Below are positions 7,562 to 8,669 of a stretch of DNA of 8,669 nt, piece by piece. The translations under genes were made by a program, and so were the position numbers. This stretch comes from an uncultured Ruminococcus sp. (GTDB taxonomy: Bacteria > Bacillota > Clostridia > Oscillospirales > Ruminococcaceae), in assembly GCF_934476685.1 (NCBI RefSeq), contig NZ_CAKSNX010000027.1, forward strand, positions 1-8,669, read 5' to 3'. Position 1 is the first letter of the stretch. Each line of letters starts with the position of its first letter. The notes beneath the pieces are model-generated. The model did not search any database. It had not been told where the DNA came from and saw only the letters and a list, made by a program, of their open reading frames with translations.

Positions 7562-7595
7562 TGCGTCAGTAGTTAAGGGATATTATAGAGGCTTA
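7562..7595 (-). other. Spacer S78, younger relative of S27
   Basis: This 34-nt spacer is related to S27 (4170-4204) over its whole length, with 26 matches. Neither strand gives a common open frame in both members (the plus-strand frame open in S27 has stops here), so the protospacer may be non-coding or near a gene end. Confidence 0.7.
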
Positions 7596-8624
7596 ATTTC
7601 AATCAACACTCCCACGAAGGGAGTGACCCGGCGCAAGTAAGACAAGGCAGATTTACCATTCACATTTCAATCAACACTCCCACGAAGGGAGTGACAAGGT
7701 CAACTGTAAATGTAGAAAAAGTTATAATATTTCAATCAACACTCCCACGAAGGGAGTGACGCGAAATGATTAACAAGCACTTTGATTTTATCATATTTCA
7801 ATCAACACTCCCACGAAGGGAGTGACACGTGATGATGTTAAAACTATCACAAAAAAATTGAATTTCAATCAACACTCCCACGAAGGGAGTGACAGGCGGC
7901 ACAGGTGGGGCGGTGGAGCTTTAAAGAGATTTCAATCAACACTCCCACGAAGGGAGTGACGAGCGGCTACCGCCTACACTCCACGTCCTCTGCATTTCAA
8001 TCAACACTCCCACGAAGGGAGTGACTCATCACCAGTTGTAAAACCTTTATCACCACCAGTTATTTCAATCAACACTCCCACGAAGGGAGTGACTCAAGAG
8101 ATGTTACACGATCTTCAAAGATATTTATTTCAATCAACACTCCCACGAAGGGAGTGACTACGGACTTGTTTTAGCGGTAAACGAGATCTCAATTTCAATC
8201 AACACTCCCACGAAGGGAGTGACTTAAGTATTACGAGCGAGGAGTGTTGACCGAAGAATTTCAATCAACACTCCCACGAAGGGAGTGACAATATTATCGG
8301 GAGGGTAAAAAAAATGAACAAAAAATTTCAATCAACACTCCCACGAAGGGAGTGACATTTATATAAAACAAAAAAAGGGGCGTTTTTTTGTATTTCAATC
8401 AACACTCCCACGAAGGGAGTGACCAAGGGCTGCGTTGTAAAAGACCCATATTTTGAGCATTTCAATCAACACTCCCACGAAGGGAGTGACCTATGTACTT
8501 TGTAATATAAAAAGCAAAAGCATTCATTTCAATCAACACTCCCACGAAGGGAGTGACCTTTGGTAGAGTGGGCGGTGTTTCTTTTTTTATGTATTTCAAT
8601 CAACACTCCCACGAAGGGAGTGAC

Positions 8625-8659
8625 AACCAATCTACAGGCGCAGACTCTGGATATAATAC
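8625..8659 (-). repeat. Spacer S94, second copy of S57
   Basis: It is identical to 6165-6199. The window ends 10 bases into the following repeat, so it is not visible whether the duplication continues with the spacer found after the first copy (6232-6264). Confidence 0.97.
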
Positions 8660-8669
8660 ATTTCAATCA

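Larger units (their letters stand above)
2312..8669 (-). CRISPR. Long type I-C-like CRISPR array, trailer end at left, open at right
   Basis: I count one degenerate repeat (R0, 2312-2343), 94 full repeats (R1 at 2380 to R94 at 8593) and the first 10 bases of R95 (8660-8669). There are 95 spacer intervals, nearly all 33-36 nt, and one of 69 nt. Read on the minus strand, the 32-nt repeat is GT, a 7-bp stem CACTCCC/GGGAGTG around the loop TTCGT, then an 11-nt tail TTGATTGAAAT. This is the known I-C pattern, in which Cas5d cuts below the stem and leaves an 11-nt 5' handle. That and the decayed left repeat give leftward transcription, so the leader lies right of the window; cas genes are not seen. 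Repeats are near-invariant except for the spacer-adjacent base (T or G in crRNA sense) and R13. Several spacers look like phage gene starts: 3640-3673 can read MAKTKLTKRQI, and 4768-4802, 6628-6661 (complement) and 8290-8324 contain a ribosome-binding site plus ATG. Confidence 0.99.

Noticed and set aside
2944..8191. Shared 10-mers between other spacers (TACGGACTTG in 2944-2978 and 8159-8191; CGTCCTCTGC in 4237-4270 and 7961-7993; GCAATTCTTG in 2479-2512 and 2612-2646)
   Set aside because: With about 95 spacers, a few 10-nt matches are expected by chance. These are not flush at the PAM end and do not extend.

Overview
The window looks like chromosomal DNA of a low-to-moderate GC Firmicute. 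Clostridia, perhaps near the Ruminococcus/Oscillospiraceae gut lineages, is a guess from the protein flavour, the strong AGGAGG ribosome-binding sites and the Firmicute-type repeat; no species marker is present. It has three parts.

(1) Positions 1-984, minus strand: the proximal end of an F1Fo ATP synthase operon, in the order atpB (subunit a), atpE (subunit c), then the first codons of a further gene (probably atpF) cut by the window edge. A perfect-consensus sigma-A promoter (TTGACA, 17 bp, TATAAT) at 1166-1194 reads into it. atpB is therefore promoter-proximal, with no atpI in between. The atpB start is best placed at 960, where a strong ribosome-binding site sits, rather than at the longer upstream ATG. 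Subunit c carries the ion-binding Glu54 but lacks the Gln and Ser ligands of Na+ c-rings, so proton coupling is inferred.

(2) Positions 985-2311: a divergent intergenic region, then a complete LysR-family regulator (1316-2233, plus strand) with its own forward terminator-like hairpin (2258-2294). A hairpin with a T-run on the minus strand (1251-1279) lies between the regulator and the atp promoter.

(3) Positions 2312-8669: a very long CRISPR array that runs off the right edge. I count one degenerate terminal repeat, 94 full-length repeats, the first 10 bases of another, and 95 spacer intervals of mostly 33-36 nt. The 32-nt repeat has the type I-C form: a 7-bp stem, a 5-nt loop and an 11-nt tail ending in ATTGAAA(T/G) when read on the minus strand. 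The degenerate repeat at the left makes the left the old trailer end, so the leader and probably the cas genes lie to the right, outside the window. No cas gene is visible here.

The array is unusually informative as a record. It holds three pairs of homologous but non-identical spacers, each pair flush at the PAM-proximal end. In one pair every difference before a stop codon is synonymous. It also holds a tandemly duplicated spacer; an exact spacer copy 2460 bp away that predicts a segmental duplication; a 69-nt spacer interval containing a deleted repeat; and a two-state polymorphism at the spacer-adjacent base of the repeat that changes in long blocks. I found no wholly new system. The points of most interest are these traces of array evolution and repeated encounters with related phages.
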